A DNA stretch of 14,090 nt. It comes from Oscillospiraceae bacterium (lineage in GTDB: Bacteria; Bacillota; Clostridia; Oscillospirales; Oscillospiraceae). Under the pieces are notes generated by a model. It ran no database searches and was not told the origin of the DNA. It worked only from the letters and a program-made list of their open reading frames with translations. Where the stretch lies: assembly GCA_016296045.1 (NCBI GenBank), contig JAEDKB010000027.1, forward strand, positions 1-14,090, written 5' to 3'. Every line of letters begins with the position of its first letter. Within the stretch, counting starts at the first letter, position 1. Of the stretch, positions 7,925-13,863 are shown piece by piece. The translations under genes were made by a program, and so were the position numbers.

Positions 7925-9097
7925 GACCTGCAGGATGCAGCCCTTGAGATAGTGTGAATGTTCCTCGGTCAGAGAGGCAGGATGATCGCGTGACTGCGTC
8001 AGCCGTTCCAGAAGTCGGACGGTACGGCCGCTGTCAATTGCTGCGTCACGAAGCATTTTTTCAAACAGGGGCTGAGTCATAAACTGGCTGCATGAGCAGG
8101 TCAAAAGGAAGCCGCCCGGCTGGCACAAATGCATACACCGCAGATTCAGCTCCTTATAGCCGCGGTAAGCGGCCTCAAGCGCACGTTTGCTTTTGGCGAA
8201 GGCAGGCGGGTCGCAGATGACGACACCGTAACGGCGTCCCTCCTCACAGTACTGCTTCACCAGATCAAAGACATTTGCGCAGACGGTTTCCATGCGCTGC
8301 GACACACCGTTGCGCTCCGCGTTTTCGCGCACCATTTGCAGTGCGGTTTCCGAAACATCGACCGCTTCCACACGCTCCGCCCCATAAAGAGCTGCATGAA
8401 TGGCGAAACCGCCGGTGTGGCAGCACAGATCCAGAACGCTTTTTCCGTCGCAATAAGGCTTCAGACGGCCGCGGTTTTCCTGCTGATCCAAGAAGTGACC
8501 GGTTTTCTGACCGTTTTCAATGTCCACAGCCATCAGCGCGTCATGCTCGCAGATGACCAGCTCTTCCGGAACGCTGCCGTAGACGCAGCCCTTTTGCTGC
8601 CGCATCCCCTCTTTTTCACGCACGGCAACATCATTGCGCTCATAAATACAGCGCGGAGAGAAAATGTCACACAGTGCGGATACAACCTCCCACTTGTGCT
8701 TTTCCATGCCCAACGACACAATCTGGAAGGAAAGACAGTCGTCAAATTTATCTACGGTCAAACCCGGCAGACCGTCCGATTCGCCGAATACCACGCGGCA
8801 GGCATTGCGGAAGCCGAGGCTTCTGCGATTTTCCCATGCCGCACGAATGCGGCGGGCAAAAAAATCAGCGTCGATGGTTTCTGCTCGGTCGTGCGTCAGG
8901 ATTCGCACGGTGATTCTGGAATTTCGGTTAAAAAACCCTTTTGCAAGGAAGTGCAGACGGCTGTCCAACACCTCCACAACATCGCCGTTTTCGCAGATGT
9001 CATCCGCCCAGTCGATTTCGTTATCATAGATCCACAGTCCGCCGGCTTTGAGATCCGCTTCCTCACCGCGCCGCAGACATATCTGCCCAATGGCCAT
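7919..9097 (-). CDS. Class I SAM-dependent rRNA methyltransferase, RlmI-like
   Basis: This 392-residue protein has the layout of the RlmI/RlmK family: an N-terminal PUA-like RNA-binding domain (about 1-75), a linker domain and a C-terminal Rossmann methyltransferase. Visible motifs are GQKTGHFLDQQ (196-206), the SAM-binding VLDLCCHTGGFA (221-232), the catalytic-loop DPPAF (296-300) and CSCS (334-337). E. coli RlmI makes 5-methylcytosine at C1962 of 23S rRNA; the same target is a reasonable guess here but not proven. The start at 9097 has a perfect AGGAGG at 9103-9108. It is the first gene of the leftward run and has its own candidate promoter in the intergenic region. Confidence 0.92.
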   Translation of the reverse strand: MAIGQICLRRGEEADLKAGGLWIYDNEIDWADDICENGDVVEVLDSRLHFLAKGFFNRNSRITVRILTHDRAETIDADFFARRIRAAWENRRSLGFRNACRVVFGESDGLPGLTVDKFDDCLSFQIVSLGMEKHKWEVVSALCDIFSPRCIYERNDVAVREKEGMRQQKGCVYGSVPEELVICEHDALMAVDIENGQKTGHFLDQQENRGRLKPYCDGKSVLDLCCHTGGFAIHAALYGAERVEAVDVSETALQMVRENAERNGVSQRMETVCANVFDLVKQYCEEGRRYGVVICDPPAFAKSKRALEAAYRGYKELNLRCMHLCQPGGFLLTCSCSQFMTQPLFEKMLRDAAIDSGRTVRLLERLTQSRDHPASLTEEHSHYLKGCILQVL

Positions 9098-9138
9098 AGC
9101 AGCCTCCTAAGTCTGTTTTGTAAAAGAATGATAGCTTT

Positions 9139-9147
9139 ATTTTAACA
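9139..9147 (-). promoter_or_regulatory. Possible extended -10 promoter for the RlmI-like gene
   Basis: The minus strand reads TGTTAAAAT, an extended -10 (TG-n-TAAAAT), about 40 bases before the start codon. No convincing -35 box lies 16-18 bases upstream, which is compatible with an extended -10 promoter but makes the call tentative. Confidence 0.4.
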
Positions 9148-9247
9148 TAAATTTCCGTGTTTGCATATGAAAAATCAAATGTGTTGAAAAAGTTACAGTG
9201 TTGTGTGGTAAAAAGGAAAAAGACAGCAAATCGGAATGATCGGTTTG

Positions 9248-9405
9248 ATACTAGTTCTTCATAAAAAGCTTGAAAAGCTTTTTATAGCACCGAAGGTGCG
9301 TCAAGAACTGCATGAGACGACTTTTGTGGCTTTTGCCACAAAAGGACAACGCGAATAGCGGTGTCTTCTTAATAAAAACCAAAGGTTTTTATTAAGAATT
9401 AGTAT
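9248..9405. repeat. 158-base inverted-repeat-bounded multi-hairpin element (MITE/REPIN-like or structured RNA)
   Basis: The ends, 9248-9269 and 9384-9405, are inverted copies agreeing at 19 of 22 positions. Inside lie five hairpins: 9261-9285 (11-bp stem, GAA loop), 9287-9299 (5 bp, GAA loop), 9321-9344 (10 bp, TTTT loop), 9345-9365 (7 bp with one mismatch, GAATA loop) and 9366-9398 (15 bp, AAA loop). The last three abut with no gap. There is no reading frame of note. The form fits a small non-autonomous mobile element or an intergenic repeat, but a structured RNA is also possible. I see no clear target-site duplication, and copy number elsewhere is unknown. It occupies the gap between two divergently transcribed genes. 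Confidence 0.7.
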
Positions 9406-9429
9406 GAAAACTTTTTTCCGTTTGTTTGG

Positions 9430-9458
9430 CTGACACCTGATTGAATGAGACATAATAC
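9430..9458 (+). promoter_or_regulatory. Possible promoter for the nicotinamidase-like gene
   Basis: CTGACA (9430-9435) and TAATAC (9453-9458) are 17 bases apart; a rival -10 is CATAAT (9451-9456). It lies 25 bases past the hairpin element and about 40 before the start codon. The match is modest. Confidence 0.4.
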
Positions 9459-9498
9459 TTATGAAACGACCGAATGAATGAAAAGGAGTTTTTTGAAA

Positions 9499-10014
9499 AT
9501 GGACACGCTTTTGATTGTTGTCGATATGCAAAATGATTTTGTGACAGGGAAAAAGGGAACGCAAGAGGCACAGATGATTCTGCCTGCCGTCAATGAGAAA
9601 ATCAGGCAGGCACAGCGCGTAATATATACCTTGGACACGCATAACCAAAAATTCCTTTCCGGGCAGGAGGGGAAAAATGATCCGAGAGAGCATTGTAAAA
9701 GAGGAACATGGGGGCACAGCTTGGCAGACGGCCTGATTTTTAAGGAAAATTCGGAAATCATTGAAAAGCACACCTACGGCTCTTTGAAGCTGGGGCAAAC
9801 CGTACGGGATCTTGTTGATATGGGCGAAATCGATGCGGTGGAGCTGATTGGCGTATGCACAGATGCCTGCGTGATTACCAACGCATTGCTCATTAAGACC
9901 TTCTGCCCGAAGCTGCCGGTGTATGTGGATCCCTCTTGCTGCGCGGGAGAAACGCCGCAGGGTCACAAGGCAGCGCTGGAAGTTCTGAAGGTCTGCCAAG
10001 TTAAAATAAAATAA
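9499..10014 (+). CDS. Cysteine hydrolase, nicotinamidase/isochorismatase family
   Basis: This 171-residue protein has the family catalytic triad: Asp9 in VVDMQNDF, Lys90 in EKHTYGS, and Cys124 in VCTDACV. It also has an Asp46-x-His48 pair (LDTHN) and His65 followed by RGTWG, matching the metal ligands of true nicotinamidases, so nicotinamide to nicotinate in NAD salvage is the best guess over isochorismate hydrolysis. At 171 residues it is slightly shorter than many PncA proteins. I chose the ATG at 9499, with AGGAG at 9484-9488, over the ATG at 9478, which would place that site inside the gene. It is the only plus-strand gene in the centre of the window and has no functional neighbours. Confidence 0.88.
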   Translation: MDTLLIVVDMQNDFVTGKKGTQEAQMILPAVNEKIRQAQRVIYTLDTHNQKFLSGQEGKNDPREHCKRGTWGHSLADGLIFKENSEIIEKHTYGSLKLGQTVRDLVDMGEIDAVELIGVCTDACVITNALLIKTFCPKLPVYVDPSCCAGETPQGHKAALEVLKVCQVKIK

Positions 10015-10050
10015 CGAAGTCCGGCTGACGCAATCAGCCGGATTTCGTTA
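10012..10050. terminator. Bidirectional terminator shared by convergent genes
   Basis: A 17-bp stem with one G-T pair (10012-10028 with 10034-10050) and a CGCAA loop is flanked by TTTT on the plus side and by a T-rich run (TTTTATTTT) on the minus side. It can therefore end both the nicotinamidase-like transcript and the methionine-block transcript. The stop codons of both convergent genes lie inside the stem arms. Confidence 0.9.
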
Positions 10051-10506
10051 TTTTACACAGAACCGATACCATTCTTCCCCAGTTTGCTCAAAACCGACGG
10101 ACAGAAACATTTTTTGGCTTTGCGTATTGAAACGATAAATATTCGCGGTTACCTGCTGAAACCCCTTTTCTTTCGCCAGCCGAATCATTTCAAGGATGCA
10201 GCGCCTCCCGATATGCTTATTTTGATACCCTTTGCAGATAACAATTGAGATCTCGCCGTTATCTCTCAATGTGACATCTCCGACGAGGGTTCCCCGGTAC
10301 TCGATATAAAAGCAGTCGCCATGGGTGCTTAAAAATCCATACATTGCCTTTAAGCGATCCATGGAATACAGATAGTCGATATTGTCCACCTGTTTGCACA
10401 CATCGTAATCCTGATACCATGCAAATGCGGTTTCATAATTCGGATAGTACGGGATCAGTGTGATCTCCGCATCAACGATTCTTGTATCCATTGCGATCAT
10501 TCCCAT
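10048..10506 (-). CDS. GNAT-family N-acetyltransferase (RimJ/RimL-like)
   Basis: This 152-residue protein fits the acetyl-CoA-binding GNAT fold. The motif A region GYQNKHIGRRCILEMI (93-108) supplies the pyrophosphate-binding loop, and NTQSQKMFLSVGFEQTGEEWYRF near the end is the usual C-terminal strand-helix region. The substrate is unknown. The first ATG (10506) has no clear ribosome binding site; the ATG at residue 6 (10491) has GGGA upstream and could be the true start. It lies 39 bases after metA, separated by a hairpin, and is the last gene of the methionine block. Membership of the methionine pathway is not implied by sequence. Confidence 0.85.
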   Translation of the reverse strand: MGMIAMDTRIVDAEITLIPYYPNYETAFAWYQDYDVCKQVDNIDYLYSMDRLKAMYGFLSTHGDCFYIEYRGTLVGDVTLRDNGEISIVICKGYQNKHIGRRCILEMIRLAKEKGFQQVTANIYRFNTQSQKMFLSVGFEQTGEEWYRFCVK

Positions 10507-10511
10507 AGATA

Positions 10512-10542
10512 CGGAGAAGCCGTTTTCTGCGCGGCTTCTCCG
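10512..10542. other. Hairpin between metA and the second GNAT gene
   Basis: An 11-bp perfect inverted repeat (10512-10522 with 10532-10542) with a 9-base loop lies just past the metA stop. On the minus strand no T-run follows it, so it is not a convincing terminator; it may stabilise the metA mRNA end or dampen readthrough into the GNAT gene. Confidence 0.5.
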
Positions 10543-10545
10543 CTG

Positions 10546-11457
10546 TTATTTTGCAAAATCGAAAGGCGTGGTCTGATAGACGAAATAGTTCAGCCAGTTG
10601 GAAAACAGCAGGTGCGCATGAGCACGCCATGTGACCATGGGAGGCTGCGTATCGTCATCGTTTGGGAAATAGTTTTTCGGCACGGAAATCGGAAGCCCCA
10701 AGGCCTTGTCACGCTCGTATTCTCGCTTCAGCGTGTCCGGATCGTACTCCGAATGTCCGGTCAGAAAAACCTGATGACCGCCTGCCGTAAAGATCGCGTA
10801 AACGCCGGCCTCGTCGGAGACTGCCGCGATTTTCAGCTCCGGAACTTTTTCGATATCCTCCCGAAGAACGGTGGTATGTCGGGAATGCGGTACCATGAAT
10901 TCGTTATCAAAGCCGCGCAGCAAAATCGGGTTTTTATACTCCACGCGGTGCGGGAAGATGCCGAACAGCTTTTCGGGCAGACGATGCTTCTGAATACCGT
11001 AATGGTAGTACAGACCGGCCTGTGCGCCCCAGCAGATATGCAGGGTGCTGTGGACGTGGGACTTGCTCCACTCCATAATCTGGCAAAGCTCGTCCCAATA
11101 CTCCACCTCTTCAAAGGGCATCAGCTCCACCGGCGCGCCGGTAATAATCATTCCGTCATATTTATGATCGCTGACCTCATCAAAGGTTTTATAAAAGGTA
11201 AACAAATGCTCCGCAGAGACATTTTTTGCCACATGGGAGCGCGTGTGCAAAAACTCCAGATGCACCTGCAGAGGCGTGTTGCCGAGCAGTCTGGCAAACT
11301 GTGTCTCGGTTTCGATCTTGGTCGGCATCAGATTGAGGATCAAAATCTCCAGCGGACGAATATCCTGTGTTGTGGCACGGTTTTCCGGCATAACGAAGAT
11401 ATTCTCACCTTGTAATGTGGCGGTAGCCGGAAGATCGTTTGGTATTTTAATGGGCAT
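10546..11457 (-). CDS. metA: Homoserine O-acetyltransferase (MetA family)
   Basis: This 303-residue protein activates homoserine by O-acylation, the first committed step to methionine. Catalytic residues are visible at canonical positions: Cys142 in [15 protein letters not shown], and His235 and Glu237 in TGHSEYD. Residue 111 is Glu (GAPVE), which in characterised MetA proteins goes with acetyl-CoA, whereas Gly111 goes with succinyl-CoA. The enzyme is therefore predicted to be an acetyltransferase even though the family is often labelled succinyltransferase. This fits MetY, which uses O-acetylhomoserine, two genes upstream. AGGAG lies 10 bases before the start, and 25 bases separate it from the upstream GNAT gene. 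Confidence 0.95.
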   Translation of the reverse strand: MPIKIPNDLPATATLQGENIFVMPENRATTQDIRPLEILILNLMPTKIETETQFARLLGNTPLQVHLEFLHTRSHVAKNVSAEHLFTFYKTFDEVSDHKYDGMIITGAPVELMPFEEVEYWDELCQIMEWSKSHVHSTLHICWGAQAGLYYHYGIQKHRLPEKLFGIFPHRVEYKNPILLRGFDNEFMVPHSRHTTVLREDIEKVPELKIAAVSDEAGVYAIFTAGGHQVFLTGHSEYDPDTLKREYERDKALGLPISVPKNYFPNDDDTQPPMVTWRAHAHLLFSNWLNYFVYQTTPFDFAK

Positions 11458-11482
11458 TTTGAAATGCTCCTTTGCGTGTTTT

Positions 11483-11986
11483 TTATAAATAGAGGTTCAT
11501 ATAATCCGCGCTGAAATAGGCATCTCCGAGCTTAAAAAACTTTTCATAGACACCGTAGCAGGTAAAGCCGAACTTGCGGTAGAGCGCTTTGGCACGTTCG
11601 TTGTCGGAGCGCACCTCCAAAGAAATGACCTCCGCGCCGGATTCCTTTGCAAAAGCGATCAGCCGTCGCATCATTTCGCTGCCGATGCCGTTTCCCCAGT
11701 AAGGCTTTCGCACGGAGATGGCAAGATTGCAGCGGTGGCGAAACCGAAGATTCTTGTATCCCTCGATACAGCCGTTGGCGACAATGGTCTCGCCGTCAAG
11801 GGCAAGCAGCATGACGGAGCGGCTGTCTTTGCTCAGGTTTTCCAGAAAATGCTCCTCCTGCTCCGCGCAGAAAGGAACCCCGTCCGCGCCGAAAGATAAA
11901 TTGTCGCTCTCGCCACCGACGGCTTTCAGAAAGGAGAGAAGCTGCGCCGCGTCGGAGGGTCTTGCTGCGCGGTAGGTGATTTCCAT
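11483..11986 (-). CDS. GNAT-family N-acetyltransferase between metY and metA
   Basis: This 167-residue protein has the GNAT acetyl-CoA loop in [15 protein letters not shown] (92-106), followed by [20 protein letters not shown], the typical motif B region. The substrate is unknown; such proteins acetylate amino groups of small molecules, antibiotics or protein N-termini. Its ATG shares one base with the metY stop (TGATG), so it is translationally coupled to metY, and metA follows 25 bases later. Its place inside a methionine operon suggests co-regulation by sulfur or methionine supply, but whether it acts on a pathway metabolite is inference. Confidence 0.9.
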   Translation of the reverse strand: MEITYRAARPSDAAQLLSFLKAVGGESDNLSFGADGVPFCAEQEEHFLENLSKDSRSVMLLALDGETIVANGCIEGYKNLRFRHRCNLAISVRKPYWGNGIGSEMMRRLIAFAKESGAEVISLEVRSDNERAKALYRKFGFTCYGVYEKFFKLGDAYFSADYMNLYL

Positions 11987-13266
11987 CAGACTGCCTCCAG
12001 CGCCTGCGCGATGTCGGCAATCAGGTCATCGGCATTCTCCAAGCCGCAGCTCAGACGCACCAGATCGGGGGAGACACCGGCGGCTGCCAGCTCCTGATCG
12101 CTCATCTGGCGGTGGGTTGTGCCGGCCGGATGCAGACAGCAGGTGCGCGCATCGGCAACATGGGTTTCAATGGCGGCAAGCTGCAAATGCTCCATAAAGC
12201 GTGCGGCTGCTTCGCGTCCGCCCTTCACGCCAAAGGAAATCACACCGCACGAACCGTTCGGCATATATTTTTTTGCACGTTCGTAGTATTTGTCACCGGG
12301 CAGGCCGCAATAGCTGATCCACGAGACTTTCTCATGACCTTGCAGGAATTCAGCAACCTTCTGCGCGGTTTGGCAGTGCTGACGCATCCGAACGGGTAGA
12401 CTTTCCAGCCCGAGATTGGTATAAAACGCATTCTGCGGGGACTGCACGGAGCCGAAGTCGCGCATGAGCTGAGCGGTCGCCTTGGTGATGAACGCGCACT
12501 CCTTGCCGAAGCGCTCAACGTAGACGACACCGTGATAGCTTTCGTCGGGTGTGCACAGGCCGGGGAATTTGTCGGGATACCGTGCCCAGTCAAATTTGCC
12601 GCCGTCAACAATGCATCCGCCGAGGGCGGCAGCATGACCGTCGATGTACTTTGTAGTGGAATGGGTTACGATGTCCGCGCCCCATTCAAGCGGGCGGCAG
12701 TTGACGGGCGTTGCGAAGGTGTTGTCCACAATCAGCGGAACGCCGTGCGCGTGTGCGGCCTTGGCAAATTTTTCAATATCGAGGACGGTCAGCGCGGGGT
12801 TGGCAATCGTCTCACCGAACACCGCCTTTGTATTCGGACGGAAGGCCGCGTTCAATTCTTCTTCGCTGCAATCCGGATCCACAAAGGTGAACTCAATGCC
12901 CATGCGCTTCATTGTAACGGCAAACAGATTGTAGGTGCCGCCGTAAATCGAAGTAGAACTGACAATATGGTCGCCGTTGCCTGCAATATTGAAAACGGCA
13001 AAGAAGGTAGCTGCCTGACCGGAGCCGGTCAGCATGGCGGCGGTGCCGCCTTCCAATGCCGCGATCTTTGCCGCTACCGCGTCACAGGTCGGATTGGCCA
13101 GACGGGAGTAGAAATAGCCGTTGTCCTCTAAGTCAAAGAGCTTTGCCATGGCATCGGCGGTTTCGTAGCGGAAAGTTGTGCTTTGAATAATCGGAATCTG
13201 GCGCGGCTCACCGTTTTTCGGGGCATAGCCTGCCTGAATACATAATGTTTCGGAATGAAGTTTCAT
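11986..13266 (-). CDS. metY: O-acetylhomoserine sulfhydrylase (PLP-dependent MetY)
   Basis: This 426-residue enzyme belongs to the Cys/Met-metabolism PLP family and forms homocysteine from O-acetylhomoserine and sulfide. The PLP lysine is Lys206 in HSTTKYIDGH, the pyridine-nitrogen aspartate is Asp181 in VDNTFATP, and Tyr53 and Arg55 in the YSRLANPT segment belong to the phosphate-binding contact with the neighbouring subunit. The length of about 425-430 fits the sulfhydrylase clade rather than the shorter cystathionine gamma-synthases and lyases, which are near 380-400. AGAGGTG precedes the ATG at 13266. It is the first structural gene after the attenuator-like leader, so its expression should reflect that control. 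Confidence 0.95.
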   Translation of the reverse strand: MKLHSETLCIQAGYAPKNGEPRQIPIIQSTTFRYETADAMAKLFDLEDNGYFYSRLANPTCDAVAAKIAALEGGTAAMLTGSGQAATFFAVFNIAGNGDHIVSSTSIYGGTYNLFAVTMKRMGIEFTFVDPDCSEEELNAAFRPNTKAVFGETIANPALTVLDIEKFAKAAHAHGVPLIVDNTFATPVNCRPLEWGADIVTHSTTKYIDGHAAALGGCIVDGGKFDWARYPDKFPGLCTPDESYHGVVYVERFGKECAFITKATAQLMRDFGSVQSPQNAFYTNLGLESLPVRMRQHCQTAQKVAEFLQGHEKVSWISYCGLPGDKYYERAKKYMPNGSCGVISFGVKGGREAAARFMEHLQLAAIETHVADARTCCLHPAGTTHRQMSDQELAAAGVSPDLVRLSCGLENADDLIADIAQALEAV

Positions 13267-13284
13267 AATTACACCTCTTACGGT

Positions 13285-13323
13285 AAAAATAAAAAGAGGA
13301 CAGCTGCATATGGCAACTGCCCC
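13285..13323 (-). terminator. Leader terminator upstream of metY
   Basis: On the minus strand an 11-bp stem (13313-13323 with 13297-13307, three G-T pairs, CATAT loop) is followed by C then TTTTTATTTTT (13285-13295). This is a good intrinsic terminator placed after the promoter and before metY, so transcription can be aborted before the structural genes. Confidence 0.8.
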
Positions 13324-13348
13324 TTGAAAGACAAAGCATCAGGGGGCA
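13318..13348 (-). promoter_or_regulatory. Antiterminator-like hairpin of the metY leader
   Basis: The segment 13339-13348 can pair with 13318-13327 at 9 of 10 positions around an 11-base loop. Its 3' arm covers the first six bases of the terminator stem, so the two hairpins are mutually exclusive. The 5' arm ends with the stop codon of the leader reading frame, so a ribosome finishing there would block it. Confidence 0.6.
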
Positions 13349-13401
13349 AAAAACGGCATAGAGACGGCGCAGCGGCTGATAAATTCTGCCGTATGCGTCA
13401 T
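13339..13401 (-). CDS. Possible 20-residue leader peptide of the metY operon
   Basis: A short frame with ATG at 13401 reads MTHTAEFISRCAVSMPFFAP and stops at TGA (13339-13341). AAGGGG (13412-13417) lies 10 bases upstream. It starts about 25 bases after the expected transcript start, and its end overlaps the antiterminator arm. Codon 11 is Cys and codon 15 is Met, the amino acids expected to matter for a methionine-sulfur operon, though a single residue of each is weak compared with classical amino-acid-rich leaders. No homology is claimed. It could instead be an accidental frame within a structured RNA leader. Confidence 0.45.
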   Translation of the reverse strand: MTHTAEFISRCAVSMPFFAP

Positions 13402-13405
13402 GCCG
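13354..13405 (-). other. Upstream hairpin of the metY leader with U-run
   Basis: CGGCAT (13400-13405) pairs with ATGCCG (13354-13359) and, inside, ACGGC (13388-13392) pairs with GCCGT (13364-13368). TTTTTT (13348-13353) follows directly. The outer stem includes the leader start codon. It could act as a pause hairpin, as a second terminator, or to hide the leader start site. Confidence 0.5.
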
Positions 13406-13433
13406 ATCACACCCCTTAAAAAATCTGGTTACA

Positions 13434-13462
13434 ATTATAGTGGAATAGCGACAGAAAGTCAA
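13434..13462 (-). promoter_or_regulatory. Promoter of the methionine block
   Basis: On the minus strand TTGACT (13457-13462) and a perfect TATAAT (13434-13439) are 17 bases apart, a near-consensus sigma-A promoter. The predicted transcript start is near 13427, leaving an untranslated leader of about 160 bases before metY. A strong promoter followed by a conditional terminator suits attenuation control. Confidence 0.9.
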
Positions 13463-13519
13463 CTGCCTGCGAGGGAAAATTTCAACAGTGAAGATTTTGT
13501 GAAATCTTGGAAAAGACGG

Positions 13520-13548
13520 TTGTCAATTATGTCGGATTGTGGTAGAAT
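13520..13548 (+). promoter_or_regulatory. Divergent promoter for the ATP synthase-associated genes
   Basis: TTGTCA (13520-13525) and TAGAAT (13543-13548) are 17 bases apart and lie about 45 bases before the AtpZ-like start. The -35 box is 57 bases from that of the methionine promoter on the other strand, so the two transcription units diverge from a short shared region with no open frame of note. Confidence 0.75.
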
Positions 13549-13593
13549 GCAATATAAAGGGAAGAATTGTTTTTCACGAAAAAGGGTGAAAAT

Positions 13594-13863
13594 ATGCCAA
13601 AAAAATTGTTGCGTATCGCCTATGCAATCAATTTTATTTTACAGGCAGGATTCTGCCTGGTTTGTCCGGCCGGGCTGCTGATTTTAGGCGGATGGTACCT
13701 GAACAATCGCTGCGGATGGGGCAAATGGGTGCTGATTACGGCAATTGTGCTCGGCGTTTTGACAGGGTTTTACAGTATGATAACCTATATCCTCAAATAT
13801 ATCAATTACACGGATCCGACAGCTTCGGGGAAGGACGGTGAGAGCGACGGAAAAGCAAAATAA
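13594..13863 (+). CDS. atpZ: AtpZ-like small membrane protein
   Basis: This 89-residue protein has two predicted membrane helices, about 8-32 and 43-67, with a glycine-rich stretch and GGWYLNNRCGWGKW between them, followed by a short charged tail. This matches the AtpZ family (formerly called ATPase gene 1), encoded at the start of F1Fo-ATP synthase operons and thought to help assemble the c-ring or bring in Mg. AAAGGGTGA lies 6 bases before the ATG at 13594; an upstream TTG at 13567 is less well placed. The next gene begins inside its 3' end. The family call rests on topology, motif and context. Confidence 0.72.
   Translation: MPKKLLRIAYAINFILQAGFCLVCPAGLLILGGWYLNNRCGWGKWVLITAIVLGVLTGFYSMITYILKYINYTDPTASGKDGESDGKAK

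Noticed and set aside
8129..9145. Long plus-strand open frame of 338 codons opposite the RlmI-like gene
   Set aside because: The minus-strand frame has clear methyltransferase motifs and a perfect ribosome site, whereas the plus-strand product has no recognisable domain and lies almost wholly opposite it.
9248..9405. CRISPR array or IscB/HEARO-type guide RNA
   Set aside because: There are no regularly spaced direct repeats and spacers, and no nuclease gene is near. The signal is inverted repeats and hairpins only.
13267..13430. SAM riboswitch or T-box in the metY leader
   Set aside because: Neither the conserved T-box AGGGTGGNACCGCG element nor an S-box-like kink-turn core could be found. 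The hairpins present fit attenuation better. A covariance-model search would settle it.
13208..13462. Minus-strand 84-codon frame with several Cys and Met codons (RLYAVFCPLMLCL) across the metY leader
   Set aside because: Its only start codon lies inside the promoter, upstream of the expected transcript start, and it overlaps the metY coding region. The composition is curious but I see no in-transcript start for it.
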